From assembly GCA_963775295.1 (NCBI GenBank), contig CAVZIK010000006.1, positions 496,001-560,000 on the forward strand: a stretch of DNA of 64,000 bases. Direction: 5' to 3'. The notes under the pieces were generated by a model. The model was not told where the DNA came from and searched no databases. It saw nothing but the letters and a program-made list of their open reading frames with translations. Origin of the DNA: JAMDEO01 sp963775295 (GTDB taxonomy: Bacteria > Actinomycetota > Thermoleophilia > RBG-16-64-13). This document shows, in pieces, positions 17,154 through 26,596 of the stretch (within the stretch, counting starts at the first letter, position 1; the number at the start of each line of letters is the position of its first letter). The position numbers and the translations under genes were made by a program.

Positions 17154-18407
17154 TCAGAAACCAAGCGTCTGCCGGAGTCGATACATCATCTTCGCTACCT
17201 GACCGCGTGTGGCCCGACCGTAGGCGTCAAATATGGTGGCGGTTTTGCCATCCACAAGAGTGTTGTACATTGCCGTCCGCACCGATTCCAACGCGTAGGA
17301 AGGCACATCCAGGAACGGACAGACATAGTCGGCCGGCGGAGAGGCCAGTCGGGAGTCGCCCGCCCTAGCCAACATGAGCGCCAGTTGCGCCCGAGTAACA
17401 CTCGCCTGGGGTCGGAAAGTGCCGTCCGGATAGCCTTCGATAATGTGGAGAGCCGTCGCTTCTTCTACATAGTCGAACGGATAGTCGGCTCCGGTGAAGC
17501 GCACGTCGGTGAAGCTCGGCGAAGCAGGGTCGTCGATCGCAGCAGTGTGCTTCCCCAGCGCGAGAATGATGATCTTGGCAAACTGAGCCCGGGTGACGGG
17601 GTTGTCGGGATGGAACAACCCATCGCTCCCACCAGAGACGATCCCGTCGCGAGCCAGACAGGTGATCTCAACGTAGAAGCTGTGGCTCGGAGGTACGTCG
17701 GCGAAGGTCGACCCAGACAGAGTCGTTGTCGTGGGGGACGGGTGGACGGTGGTGGAGGTTGTGGAGGGCGGAACTGTCGTGATCGTGGTAGAAGACGCGG
17801 TGGTACTGGATGTCGTCGTCGAGTCGTCGTTGCCCAGCCAGTGGGCGGTCGCATCCACGGTGACCCCAAAATCCAGAGTCCAGTAGTAGCCAAAAGGCGA
17901 ATCCGGGACGTGAACTACCCCCACGCCGACAACGCAATACGAAGGACCGGTCATGATCTCGTTGTGTTCGGGCGAATTCTTCCATGCGTCCATGACGCCT
18001 GAGGCAGAGACGTAGCCCGCAGCGATGTTCTCTCCCCAGCTGATCGGACTCCAATAGCCGGAGATGAACATGCGGTCACAGGCGTTGGCTCCAATCGGGA
18101 ACCAGTCCGATGCCGCAGTCTTGTGGCTGAAGAAGGAGTACTTGCCCATGTCCGAGCTGTGCTTCTCGGCGGCGTCGGAGGCAAGATCGGACACCATCAG
18201 CGGCTGCAGGCCAAGGCTCTCGCGATAGTCGTTGAGCTGGTTGACCAGTTCGATCTCTTGAGTGTTGTAACTGACGGCGAGAGCGTATCTGGGTGCGCCA
18301 ACGAGGACGAATCCCGCGGCGGTCACAGACAGGAGGGCGGCCACGAATATCAATCTCCAACCGACTCTCACACCTTTGGAGCGCCGGAGCAGTTGCGCGC
18401 TACTCAC
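17154..18407 (-). CDS. CAP-domain SLH protein, paralogue of the downstream gene
   Basis: A 417-residue exported protein with a hydrophobic signal at about 17-44, then a CAP domain at about 45-180 (LNDYRESLGLQPLMVSD, MGKYSFFSH, SWGENIAAGY, KNSPEHNEIM). A Ser/Thr linker spans about 190-230, and three SLH repeats follow at about 232-417 (GIVSGGSDGLFHPDNPVTR, FAKIIILALG, IIEGYPDGTFRPQ). Compared with the other CAP-SLH protein it has a shorter linker and an extra cysteine pair (ACDRM and SYCVVGV). GTG 18407 is the furthest plausible start; its ribosome site is weak, so a slightly later start is possible. The 164 bases between the paralogues show no clear terminator, so they may share a transcript. 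Confidence 0.88.
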   Translation of the reverse strand: MSSAQLLRRSKGVRVGWRLIFVAALLSVTAAGFVLVGAPRYALAVSYNTQEIELVNQLNDYRESLGLQPLMVSDLASDAAEKHSSDMGKYSFFSHKTAASDWFPIGANACDRMFISGYWSPISWGENIAAGYVSASGVMDAWKNSPEHNEIMTGPSYCVVGVGVVHVPDSPFGYYWTLDFGVTVDATAHWLGNDDSTTTSSTTASSTTITTVPPSTTSTTVHPSPTTTTLSGSTFADVPPSHSFYVEITCLARDGIVSGGSDGLFHPDNPVTRAQFAKIIILALGKHTAAIDDPASPSFTDVRFTGADYPFDYVEEATALHIIEGYPDGTFRPQASVTRAQLALMLARAGDSRLASPPADYVCPFLDVPSYALESVRTAMYNTLVDGKTATIFDAYGRATRGQVAKMMYRLRQTLGF

Positions 18408-18490
18408 GCGCCGTCCCCGAACTCGGCCTTTGCTCTAACCAAGCCAGAACTCTCCTTCTTCTCTGTTCGGCTCGAAACCGCGTCCGTACC

Positions 18491-20959
18491 CTAGTCAGCA
18501 ACAGCGGTGATATCCGCGCTAACAGATGCCGTCCGGCCCGCTGGATCGGTCGCTACCACCCAGATCTTGTAGGCCCCGGCCACCAGCGCGACGCCTCGGC
18601 TGTCGGCAAGCTGTGTACTTATGCCGGTCCAGGTAGCCGTCGTGTTGTCGTTGAAGGTCGCCAGCGGTATATCGGTCAAAGCTAACGTCTGGGCCGTCGG
18701 CAGCACGTAGACCCTCTGACTTGCGATGTGGGGCGAGGCAGAAACCGTCCACTCGGCATGGAAGTCGCGCCCGTCAATACCCGTGTTGGTGTCGTTGTCA
18801 GCTGCGGTCTCCCCGGTCGGTGCCAGGGGCTCATCGTAGAGGGTGAACGCCAGCGACGTTGTCTGGGTGTAGTGCCCCTGACCGGCGCCGGTCTTGGCCA
18901 AAGCGGTACCGACCTTGTCGATCGCCGTCAGCCGCACTTTGTAGTGAGTCAAGTCCGCCCCGGACATCGCCGGAGTCGTCCAGACGTAGCTCCCCGTCGA
19001 TCCGGGCGTGAAGGGGGCGGCAGCCGCAATGGTGCTCCAGTTGTCGCCGTTATCGTCCGAGTACTCGATCTTCACCGATGCCGGGGCCGAGACATCGGAT
19101 AGCGTCCAGGTGATGTTGAAGCTTGTTGAGTCCGGCACTAACTGCGCTGCGGTGGGAGCCGTTATGGTCACCACCGGAGCCGCGTTGTCGATCACGACCG
19201 GCCGGGTGGACCCCGCAGTGTAGACCAACGGGCTGCCGGCGCCGAGGATGCTCTGGTTGCCAGCCCTGTCGGTCGCACGGACGGCGAACAAGTAGCTACC
19301 GTCGACGATCCCGTCAGTGGGATAGACGGCAAAGCCCGAGCTCCCCAGATCGCTGGAGATCAGGGTGAAGTCGGTCCACGTGGTGGGCGGAGTGGTGTTG
19401 GGAGCGTAGAGAAACTCAACCTTGGTCACTCCACTCGCGAGGGTGCCTGCGGCGCCGCCTGTCGTATCGGTCGCAATACCGCCAAACTGTGGACTACGAT
19501 TCTCGGAATAGAACACGCCGTCGACCCCCTGCGCCACCAAGGACCCGGCGGCGATCTGGGCAATCGGGGCAGTGGTGTCGACGGTAACCTTGGTAGTTGC
19601 CGTGGTCAGCTGGTTGCCGGCGTTATCGGTCACAATGGCCCGGAAGAGATACTGGCCATCCGCCAGTCCCGCCGCCAGGGTGCCGGTGGTCGGCCACACT
19701 GCCACATAGAGCGCCGTGCTTGCCTCTGGCGCGGTGTCGATGGAGACCGACTGCCAGGCGGGCGTCGTGACATCGGCGGCGACTTGGAAGTCCACCTGCT
19801 TGACCCCGCTTCGATCGTCGGTCGCGGTCACGGTAAATGTGGGTTTGGCGGTGTTGACGGCCGCATCCACTTCTTCGTCGGTCACAACAGGAGCCGTGAT
19901 GGCAGCCGTTGGTAGCACGGTGTCGAGGACGTACGAGACCGCCATCGAAGCAGCAGACAAGAGCCCAGCCCCGTTCTTAACCTTTGCCGTGAACGAGTGG
20001 GTGCCATCGGTCAGGGGAGTGACGAGGTCGGCGTAGAACCACCCGGCCGCGTTCGTAGTGAGGTTTTCGGTCAGTTTATTCGTCGCACCGCCGAAGGTGT
20101 CGTACACGGCGATCGGACTGCTGACGATCGCCATGCCCTTGACTTGCGGCGTGGCATCGTTGCCTATGTAGGCACTGACACCGGTCTGGGTGACCGCCTT
20201 CTCACCAGTAGCCACGACCGAGAGATTGGTCGGAGCCGGGGGGGCTTCGGAGAGCTCAGACGCAGCGTCCGCCACCCGTAACACCATCGCTGCGGCCTGA
20301 GCCCTGTTCAGGGTGGCCGTCGGATTCAGCTTACCAGCGGCGGATCCTTGAACCACTTCACGATAAACCAGGTAGGCCGTGGTCGCCCGATGATCAACGG
20401 CTATCGACGTCCAGTCCGAATAACCTGAAAGGTAGAAATCCCCGTTCGCCGCATACCAGGCACTCAGCGTCGGATAGGTGAGACTTCCGTCTCCCTTGAT
20501 GTACCCCAGCGTGTCGATCTCGATTTGAGACAGATAGCGTCCCAGGATCGTGTTCGCCTGCTGGCGGCTGATGTTGCTGTTCGGGCTGAACGTGCTCGCC
20601 GTGGTACCGCTTATCATGCCCGCGGCCTTGGCGCCCTCAACGTAGACATAGAAGGTGCTGCCCTTGGCAACGTCGTTGAAACTCGCTGTGGCAGGATTCG
20701 CGGTGGGGACGTCGAGCCCGCTGACCGCCATTTTCGCAAATTGGCCCCGAGTAACGGAATTACCGGGTCTGAAGGTGCCGTCCGGGTACCCATCGGCCAC
20801 GGTAGCAACGGCGGCGGAAGTCACTCCATAGTTTGTCGCCCAATAGGTGTCCGAAGCATCCGACCAAGGCGGAGCCGCAAATGCCGCGCCGGCGACAATC
20901 AAGACGAGCAAGGCGGACAGGATAATGGTGGCCGCGAACTTCCCGGAGTTGAGTCTCAT
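18491..20959 (-). CDS. SLH surface protein with Ig-like repeats
   Basis: An 822-residue exported protein. It has a signal peptide of about 28 residues (VAGAAFAAPPW) and three N-terminal SLH repeats at about 30-240 (VADGYPDGTFRPGNSVTR, GAKAAGMISGTTASTFSPN, AGKLNPTATLNRAQ). Successive Ig/cadherin-like beta domains then run to the end (PAPTNLSVVATG, FRAIVTDNAGNQL, FAVRATDRAGNQS, WTLSDVSAPASVKIEYSDD), typical of stalk-like surface proteins. ATG 20959 follows gggaggtagag. Its SLH block closely matches that of the 1336-residue protein upstream. It may be a minor S-layer component or adhesin; no enzyme domain is visible. Confidence 0.88.
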   Translation of the reverse strand: MRLNSGKFAATIILSALLVLIVAGAAFAAPPWSDASDTYWATNYGVTSAAVATVADGYPDGTFRPGNSVTRGQFAKMAVSGLDVPTANPATASFNDVAKGSTFYVYVEGAKAAGMISGTTASTFSPNSNISRQQANTILGRYLSQIEIDTLGYIKGDGSLTYPTLSAWYAANGDFYLSGYSDWTSIAVDHRATTAYLVYREVVQGSAAGKLNPTATLNRAQAAAMVLRVADAASELSEAPPAPTNLSVVATGEKAVTQTGVSAYIGNDATPQVKGMAIVSSPIAVYDTFGGATNKLTENLTTNAAGWFYADLVTPLTDGTHSFTAKVKNGAGLLSAASMAVSYVLDTVLPTAAITAPVVTDEEVDAAVNTAKPTFTVTATDDRSGVKQVDFQVAADVTTPAWQSVSIDTAPEASTALYVAVWPTTGTLAAGLADGQYLFRAIVTDNAGNQLTTATTKVTVDTTAPIAQIAAGSLVAQGVDGVFYSENRSPQFGGIATDTTGGAAGTLASGVTKVEFLYAPNTTPPTTWTDFTLISSDLGSSGFAVYPTDGIVDGSYLFAVRATDRAGNQSILGAGSPLVYTAGSTRPVVIDNAAPVVTITAPTAAQLVPDSTSFNITWTLSDVSAPASVKIEYSDDNGDNWSTIAAAAPFTPGSTGSYVWTTPAMSGADLTHYKVRLTAIDKVGTALAKTGAGQGHYTQTTSLAFTLYDEPLAPTGETAADNDTNTGIDGRDFHAEWTVSASPHIASQRVYVLPTAQTLALTDIPLATFNDNTTATWTGISTQLADSRGVALVAGAYKIWVVATDPAGRTASVSADITAVAD

Positions 20960-21191
20960 CTCTACCTCCCATTGCCAAACACGAGCGACGCGCGCACCGG
21001 GGTGCCGCAGAACGGGTTCAGTCTAGCACGGTGCTCCGGCGTGCGGCCACGGGCACCTTCCCGAAGCAACGATTCCAGGGCTCAGGCAGAAACTGTCACT
21101 CGTCTGAGTGCATTTTCTTCACAAAAGGGCCTTCGCACCGGGACCTTCGATGCTGATCCTGCCCGGTCCGGCAATTCTGCCCGACAAAAAG

Positions 21192-21221
21192 AAGGAGGCC
21201 CGCCTTGCGGCGGGCCTCCTT
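21192..21221 (-). terminator. Intrinsic terminator of the large SLH gene
   Basis: Perfect 13-base arms (21192-21204 and 21209-21221) with a 4-base loop, followed on the minus strand by ctttttg. It lies 43 bases past the stop of the 1336-residue SLH protein. Confidence 0.88.
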
Positions 21222-21263
21222 TCAGGGTCAGCTAGGCCGGCCCTTGGGTTCGATCAACTGGTT

Positions 21264-24200
21264 CTAGGCCTCAGGAAGGGCGTAGAGCCAATTCGGGATG
21301 CCGTCCGTGTCGATGCTGGTCGCGAAATGGACCCACATGTGGTCGGTGCCGGTCCACAAATGGCTAACTGGCACAAAGACCTCAGCACTGTTGTTGAAGA
21401 CACCACTGCCTATCGCAGTGCCATCCGTCGTCAGGAGCATAGTGGCAGTCATGCCGCCTAGTCCTGGGGCGTAGGCATTGGGTGGCGTATGGTTCAGTGC
21501 AACGGTTTGCGTGCCCGCGGTGAAGTCCGCGAGATCACCGGTATCGTCATCGGCGACATTCAAAGCCCACTGGACGATGACGGAGCCCGAGGTGGCCGCA
21601 CCATCGGTGGCAACGACCTTCTGCACACCCCACGCGTCATCGGGCTGAGTCCACGTAAGCGTGTACTGGCCTTGAGCGTTGGTGGCGAACGTACCGGTCG
21701 GGTCGGTGAGAGTCACAGCGGGAGTGCTCGTCGCGCTACTTTCGAGAACCGTAGCGGTGAGGGTTACGTCTTCGTTCGGCATGGGATTGCCGAATTGGTC
21801 AAGGACTGTAGCCGTCACGCTGGCGGATTCGACTCCAGCGGCACGCACCTGTGAAGCGGGAGTGAGGGTGATGGTGGTGGCAACCGGAGCCGCCCATTCC
21901 TTGGTCACCGAGAAGTGCTTCCACAGCGTCCCGTCGGGTGCATAGACACTCACGTTGACGATGTCGGTGTAGTCCATGCCTACCGGGAGATCATCCGCTT
22001 CCTCGTCCAGGACGAGATCGACGTGGGCGGCACTATCGAGGGTCTCCGTGTTATTCACGGCACCGTTCAAAGTATAGCCCCATGCCAGATCATCATCGGA
22101 GAGGAAGGTGAACGGAGCAACCGCGGTGTTGGTGTCTCGCACGTAACCCCAGATCGGGTTGGTGTCGACAAACCTGTCGGTGTCAGTAATGACGGCAGGT
22201 GCGTTCAAGGCGAACACACTGTTCGCAGGTGCCTCGGTATTGTCGTGCGCCGCATTTTTGAAGTGTGCGTACGGATGGTAGGTATCCATCGCGCCGCCAG
22301 TGGTCACCGTGCCTTGCTGCACGAGCTGCCACACCACTTTGTAGCCGGGGAGAGCGTTCCCATACTGGTCGAAGACCTCGACAGCCAGAGTCTCCACGTT
22401 GGGGCTGACATTCGCCTCGTCCACGCCCGCTTGCTCACCAGCTGCAAGGTCGTAGCCGTCCCAGTCAAGAATCGGATTCATGTACTGGGTGCCATCAACC
22501 GGAGCGGCGGCACCGCTCACGCCGAACACATGAAGGTTCGGAGTCGTGGCGTCAGGGAGCCAGACCTTCTCGGCCATATCCCACAGAAGTTGGTTCCAGT
22601 GGGAGGGCTGAGTCGCGATGCCGTTCTCCGGGTTGTCCGCATAATCGGCAACCACGAAGACGTACTGATCGCCCTTCACGGTCGAGTTGATGGTGACGGA
22701 AGCCATACCATTGGCGTCGGTCACAGCCATCGGCGGAGTGCCAGCGGGAGCGGTGATGGAGCCGACAAACTGCGGCTGGCCATATTCACCAGTGCCCAAG
22801 CTGAGCGCAAGCGGAGTGTCGGAAAGAACCGTGGAGTCTTCGTCACCGATATTGTTAAAGAAGTACACGTTCTTGCCGGGCAGGGTCTTCCACACGACCA
22901 GGATGTCGTCGCCGTCATCGTCGCCGCCGAGAACCGGAGCGTACATCTCACCAGCGGTCAGAGTCGCGTCGGCGAAGCGGGTGACGTAGATCGCGTTGCT
23001 AAGATCCTTGGCGAGAGTGTCATCCGGGCTAGCAGTGGTCGCAAGCACCGTCTGCACCGGGAGATCAACTCCGGCGGCCTTGGGGGCGCCAACGGTGCCG
23101 TCCTCATTGATAAGGAAGCCTGTAGCCGCTTTGGCACTGGCGCGGTTGACGACCAGGACTTCATCGTCGTTGAGACCGTTGTTGTTGACGTCCGTGGAAG
23201 TCCAAACCCATTTCTCGCCGGAAACCATGGCACTAAAGGTGTGCGGGGTGTTGACGAGGTTCTCGGAGTAGACATAGCCGTCGTCGAGAATGGGATTGCC
23301 CTGAGCATTCAGTTCGGGCACGAACGACACATCGTCGATCTGATACCACTGCTTGGTCGCCGTGTAGACGTAGGCCGGCATGCCGGACTTGTCTTCCACT
23401 TTGGCTTCGAGGATGGTCTGGCCAGGCTCGCTGGAGTACACCATCACGGTCGCGGTGCCGTCAGCACCGGTCACGGATTGGACGGGGGCTTTGAGCTGAC
23501 CCACGCCTTGGATGGTCCATTCGACCTGGTAACCCGGGATGGGGTTGCCGAAGACGTCTTTGAGCGTAAGCGTCGCAAGTTCATCTTCGCCAGTGTTGTC
23601 CACGTTGCTCGCGAACACCAGCGGACCGGTATCGCCACCAATGATGTGGGGGATCCAGGTCTTCCAGGCGTAAGCGTCATCAGTGGGCTGATCTTGCCAG
23701 TTGATGTGGTTGGTCCAATCATCAGGATCAACAGCCGCGTGGCGGACGAGTTGCTTCGGATACGGGTTGCCGTCATAAGTGGCGACAGCCTGCACCAAGG
23801 CGGTGCCGGTCATCTCGGAGTAGAGCGTGACCGTGCTCAGACCGTTGGCATCCGTCATGCCGGTCGCCTTGGTCGCCGGAGTAATGGCAACGCCATCAAC
23901 CTTGGTGATCATGCCGATCGACGGGATGGGTGTCGGAGCGGCTTGCGCGAGAGGCAGGATGTTCATACCCGCGTAGTAGCTGATGAGCGAGTATTCGACA
24001 TCGATTCCGGCCATCGTGCGAGGCACGTAGCCCTCAGCGATCATGTCGAGTTCGTCCGCGTAGCTCAGATCGCCACCCCAGTTGACACCATCAGTATTGG
24101 CGATGTCGGTGGGATCGGCAAGCGGATCGACTGCGTTGTACCAGTCGTTCGGGCCGGAGGACAGCGGGCCGGGGCCGAAGACGACCACGCGGAAGGACCA

Positions 24201-25274
24201 CGTGTGAGCTTCGCCGGCGTTGTTCTCGGATTGATTCAGTTCGTCGGGATCAGCTTTGCCGGTCGGGTCTGTGAGGTAGACCTCGTCCAGAGCAACCCAG
24301 TAAGCCGTGTAGACAAGGGTCTTCAGCGTACCGTCGACGGTCATGACCGTGGCGGACACTTTTTCCGTGCCGGGCTCATGGGAGATCAGGTTGCAGCTGA
24401 CCATACCAAAGCTGTCGGTTACGCCCGCTTGCGGGGAGATGTTTCCGACGTACAGCGGGTTCGCGTACAGGGTGTCGAAGTCGACCAGGACACCTGCGGC
24501 CGGATGGCCGGCGGCGTCGGTGACCTTGAAGGTGACCGTCTTGGTTTGACCGATGAGGTTCTCGCTCTTGTCGGCGGTAACCATGTCGATCATTTCGGCG
24601 GTCCATTGTGCCGGCGGGACCTTGGCTTCAGCCCGGATCAGGAAGGCAGCGCCTTGGATACGGGTGAGGTTCGCCAGGGGAGCCAGGTTGCCGAACGCGT
24701 TGCCCTCGGTGATACCCATGTCGAACGCGAAGGCGACTTCAGCCTTGAGAGAGGCCGAAACGCTGGCGGCGTCACCGAAGTGACCCAGGAGAACATCGAT
24801 ATCGGCGGCCGAGTACATCGTGGCAAGGTCGTAGCCCTGCGCGTCGGCGATGTAACGGGAGACGATAGCGATGGCTTGCTGCCGGGTGATAGCGGCGTTC
24901 GGGCTAAACGTAGTAGCCGTGGTGCCGTTGATCATGCCGGCGGCTTTGGCGCCTTCGATGTACTGATAGTATTGGCTGCCTTTGGCAACGTCGGTGTAGG
25001 ACGCGACGGCCGGGTTCGCCAGATCGACCTTAAAGGCCGCAACAGCCATCTTCGTAAACTGCGCACGGGTGACGGACTGGTAAGGTTTCCAGAGTCCACC
25101 GACGTAGCCATCGGAGATGGATGCAACCTGGTTGTCGGTTATCGCGTATTTCGCGGTAACCGTGTCGGGCAGATCAGACCACGTACTGTCAGCAAAGGCA
25201 GTCGCGGTGAAGCTCAACACCAGGATCAGGGCGAGGACGGCCAGAATCGCGACCTTGATGGTGCGTTTCTGCAT
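21264..25274 (-). CDS. Very large SLH protein, candidate main S-layer protein
   Basis: A 1336-residue exported protein. The signal peptide is about 30 residues (SFTATAFADSTW), with three SLH repeats at about 30-225 (YVGGLWKPYQSVTRAQFTKM, GAKAAGMINGTTATTFSPN, AFGNLAPLANLTR). About 1100 residues of tandem Ig-like domains of the Big_1/invasin type follow (repeated motifs such as TDANGLSTVTLYSEMTG, GADGTATVMVYSSEPGQ, VTDANGMASVTINSTVKG), acidic and nearly cysteine-free. Size, composition, its own terminator and a special leader suggest the abundant S-layer subunit, though no proof is possible here. ATG 25274 is chosen over upstream starts because gaggag precedes it and the signal peptide begins there. 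Confidence 0.88.
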   Translation of the reverse strand: MQKRTIKVAILAVLALILVLSFTATAFADSTWSDLPDTVTAKYAITDNQVASISDGYVGGLWKPYQSVTRAQFTKMAVAAFKVDLANPAVASYTDVAKGSQYYQYIEGAKAAGMINGTTATTFSPNAAITRQQAIAIVSRYIADAQGYDLATMYSAADIDVLLGHFGDAASVSASLKAEVAFAFDMGITEGNAFGNLAPLANLTRIQGAAFLIRAEAKVPPAQWTAEMIDMVTADKSENLIGQTKTVTFKVTDAAGHPAAGVLVDFDTLYANPLYVGNISPQAGVTDSFGMVSCNLISHEPGTEKVSATVMTVDGTLKTLVYTAYWVALDEVYLTDPTGKADPDELNQSENNAGEAHTWSFRVVVFGPGPLSSGPNDWYNAVDPLADPTDIANTDGVNWGGDLSYADELDMIAEGYVPRTMAGIDVEYSLISYYAGMNILPLAQAAPTPIPSIGMITKVDGVAITPATKATGMTDANGLSTVTLYSEMTGTALVQAVATYDGNPYPKQLVRHAAVDPDDWTNHINWQDQPTDDAYAWKTWIPHIIGGDTGPLVFASNVDNTGEDELATLTLKDVFGNPIPGYQVEWTIQGVGQLKAPVQSVTGADGTATVMVYSSEPGQTILEAKVEDKSGMPAYVYTATKQWYQIDDVSFVPELNAQGNPILDDGYVYSENLVNTPHTFSAMVSGEKWVWTSTDVNNNGLNDDEVLVVNRASAKAATGFLINEDGTVGAPKAAGVDLPVQTVLATTASPDDTLAKDLSNAIYVTRFADATLTAGEMYAPVLGGDDDGDDILVVWKTLPGKNVYFFNNIGDEDSTVLSDTPLALSLGTGEYGQPQFVGSITAPAGTPPMAVTDANGMASVTINSTVKGDQYVFVVADYADNPENGIATQPSHWNQLLWDMAEKVWLPDATTPNLHVFGVSGAAAPVDGTQYMNPILDWDGYDLAAGEQAGVDEANVSPNVETLAVEVFDQYGNALPGYKVVWQLVQQGTVTTGGAMDTYHPYAHFKNAAHDNTEAPANSVFALNAPAVITDTDRFVDTNPIWGYVRDTNTAVAPFTFLSDDDLAWGYTLNGAVNNTETLDSAAHVDLVLDEEADDLPVGMDYTDIVNVSVYAPDGTLWKHFSVTKEWAAPVATTITLTPASQVRAAGVESASVTATVLDQFGNPMPNEDVTLTATVLESSATSTPAVTLTDPTGTFATNAQGQYTLTWTQPDDAWGVQKVVATDGAATSGSVIVQWALNVADDDTGDLADFTAGTQTVALNHTPPNAYAPGLGGMTATMLLTTDGTAIGSGVFNNSAEVFVPVSHLWTGTDHMWVHFATSIDTDGIPNWLYALPEA

Positions 25275-25363
25275 GTGACCACTCCTCAATTCTTGTTTAC
25301 TCATAGCAAAATGGTTCTTGCCATTTCCTACTTGTGAAGCGGTAGTGTAGGAAGAAGAACGAG

Positions 25364-25373
25364 TCACCTCCTT
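25364..25373 (-). promoter_or_regulatory. Extended Shine-Dalgarno-like element far upstream of the S-layer start
   Basis: On the minus strand aaggaggtga, a full anti-16S match, lies 90 bases before the ATG of the large SLH gene and has no sensibly spaced start codon of its own. It resembles the STAB-SD elements that stabilise some Bacillus mRNAs; that role here is inference. Confidence 0.4.
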
Positions 25374-25467
25374 TCTTCTTTGGGCTCACATCCACGCCTA
25401 CCAACGTGAAGTGGCAAACTCTGTCGAGGCCTTGGGCGGCAAGAGCCCGCAGCCGTTGCAGACAAGC

Positions 25468-25490
25468 AAAAAAGTGCAGCGAAGCTGCAC
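25468..25490 (-). terminator. Intrinsic terminator after the ECF-associated membrane protein gene
   Basis: On the minus strand the perfect 7-base arms gtgcagc/gctgcac with a 3-base loop are followed directly by six T residues (25473-25468). This separates the sigma-factor transcript from the S-layer gene. Confidence 0.85.
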
Positions 25491-25559
25491 GAATTGTCGA
25501 GTATAACGCTAACGCGCCTTGGGAGTTGAGCGAAAGCCCTTTCGTCTTCATCGCCATCG

Positions 25560-26558
25560 TCACGATCCCGCGTTTATCGCGATTATCTGGGCCGAGCCAC
25601 CCTTCACCTGGACGCGCACGAAGAAGTGCTTGACCGTCTCCACTAGTTCGCCTTGACCGTTCACAATCCTGTCGTTGATGGCAAGGCTGACGCGGATCAC
25701 GTAGCTGGAAATAATCGTGCCGTCGGCGGGCGCTTCGTAGTCATAAGGTTGATTCAGCGACCTCACCATTTGTGAGAGCTGAGGCTGAGCGCTGGGTGCC
25801 ACCAACGACCCGACACCCGAGGTATTGCCGCTGATCACCAGCTGGGCCAGGTAGGCCGCGGCCGCTTCAGCGGACTCTATACGCTGCTGAGCCGCGTTCT
25901 GCTGCTGGCCGGTAGTTTCCGTAGAGGTGGGCTTAGTGGTCGTGGGATGCGTGGTGACCTTCGTATGACCGGTCGTCGCGGTGGTATTGCTCCCGGAAGT
26001 GGAGGTGGTATCTGTGGACTGCGTGCTCGGCTGCGTGGAGTCCGTGGTGGACGAACCGCTCGTAACCGGGGTGGTGACGGTCGTGTCGGGCAGAGTGGAG
26101 TCGGTGCTCACCACAGAACTGACCGTGGTAGAGGTATTGACGACCACAGCCTCGGGAGCACCGCCGCCAAGGGTAGCGAGCACGGTGGCAATGACGGCCA
26201 CGGCCGCGGCAGCCCCGCCGCCAAGAGCCCAATGCCAGGTGCGAATGGAACCCCGGCGCGGCCCACCGGTGGAAGTCTTGGCCGCAACAGAAGCGGCCGG
26301 CCTCACGGGCCTACGTTCCATCTCGCGCTGCAGAGAAGCCCAGCCGCGCTCCTTGGCGCCCGGTGGGACTTCTGTCTGTTTGAGCGCGGAAAGCTCCCGG
26401 CTGAGCACTAGAAGCGAATCGTCGATGACCATGTCTACACGCGAAGGCGCTTCCTCAGGGGAGGGCGCTACTGGGGAGGCCGGAACGACCCGAACACCAC
26501 GCTCTTGGCGCTTGCGCTTGGGATCTGCTCCGTGTCTGTTGAATATGCCTCTAAACAT
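25560..26558 (-). CDS. Single-pass membrane protein downstream of ECF sigma factor, possible anti-sigma factor
   Basis: A 332-residue protein. It has a cytoplasmic basic N-terminal region of about 110 residues with a helical stretch (MVIDDSLLVLSRELSALKQT), one membrane segment at about 113-133 (WALGGGAAAAVAVIATVLAT), a Thr/Ser-rich extracytoplasmic linker at about 140-215 and a C-terminal domain of about 115 residues (AYLAQLVISGNTSGVGSLVA, then VRVQVKGGSAQIIAINAGS). The topology and its position 38 bases after an ECF sigma gene fit an anti-sigma factor, but no ZAS/HxxxCxxC motif is present, so this is inferred from context. The C-terminal domain may be the sensor. Confidence 0.72.
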   Translation of the reverse strand: MFRGIFNRHGADPKRKRQERGVRVVPASPVAPSPEEAPSRVDMVIDDSLLVLSRELSALKQTEVPPGAKERGWASLQREMERRPVRPAASVAAKTSTGGPRRGSIRTWHWALGGGAAAAVAVIATVLATLGGGAPEAVVVNTSTTVSSVVSTDSTLPDTTVTTPVTSGSSTTDSTQPSTQSTDTTSTSGSNTTATTGHTKVTTHPTTTKPTSTETTGQQQNAAQQRIESAEAAAAYLAQLVISGNTSGVGSLVAPSAQPQLSQMVRSLNQPYDYEAPADGTIISSYVIRVSLAINDRIVNGQGELVETVKHFFVRVQVKGGSAQIIAINAGS

Positions 26559-26596
26559 AGGTCATCAGAGGCTATATTGCCGGCACGACACAAAAG

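Noticed and set aside
21915..25337. A plus-strand open frame of 1140 codons covering most of the large SLH gene
   Set aside because: It is exactly antisense to a gene with a clear signal peptide, SLH and Ig-like domains and a terminator. High-GC codon bias leaves antisense frames open; the antisense product has no recognisable domain and is rich in Val/Gly/Arg/His, as expected of a shadow.
25297..25563. A small minus-strand frame ending just before the S-layer gene, with the strong aaggaggtga inside it
   Set aside because: It runs through the intrinsic terminator at 25468-25490 and has no motif; the Shine-Dalgarno-like element is better read as a leader element.
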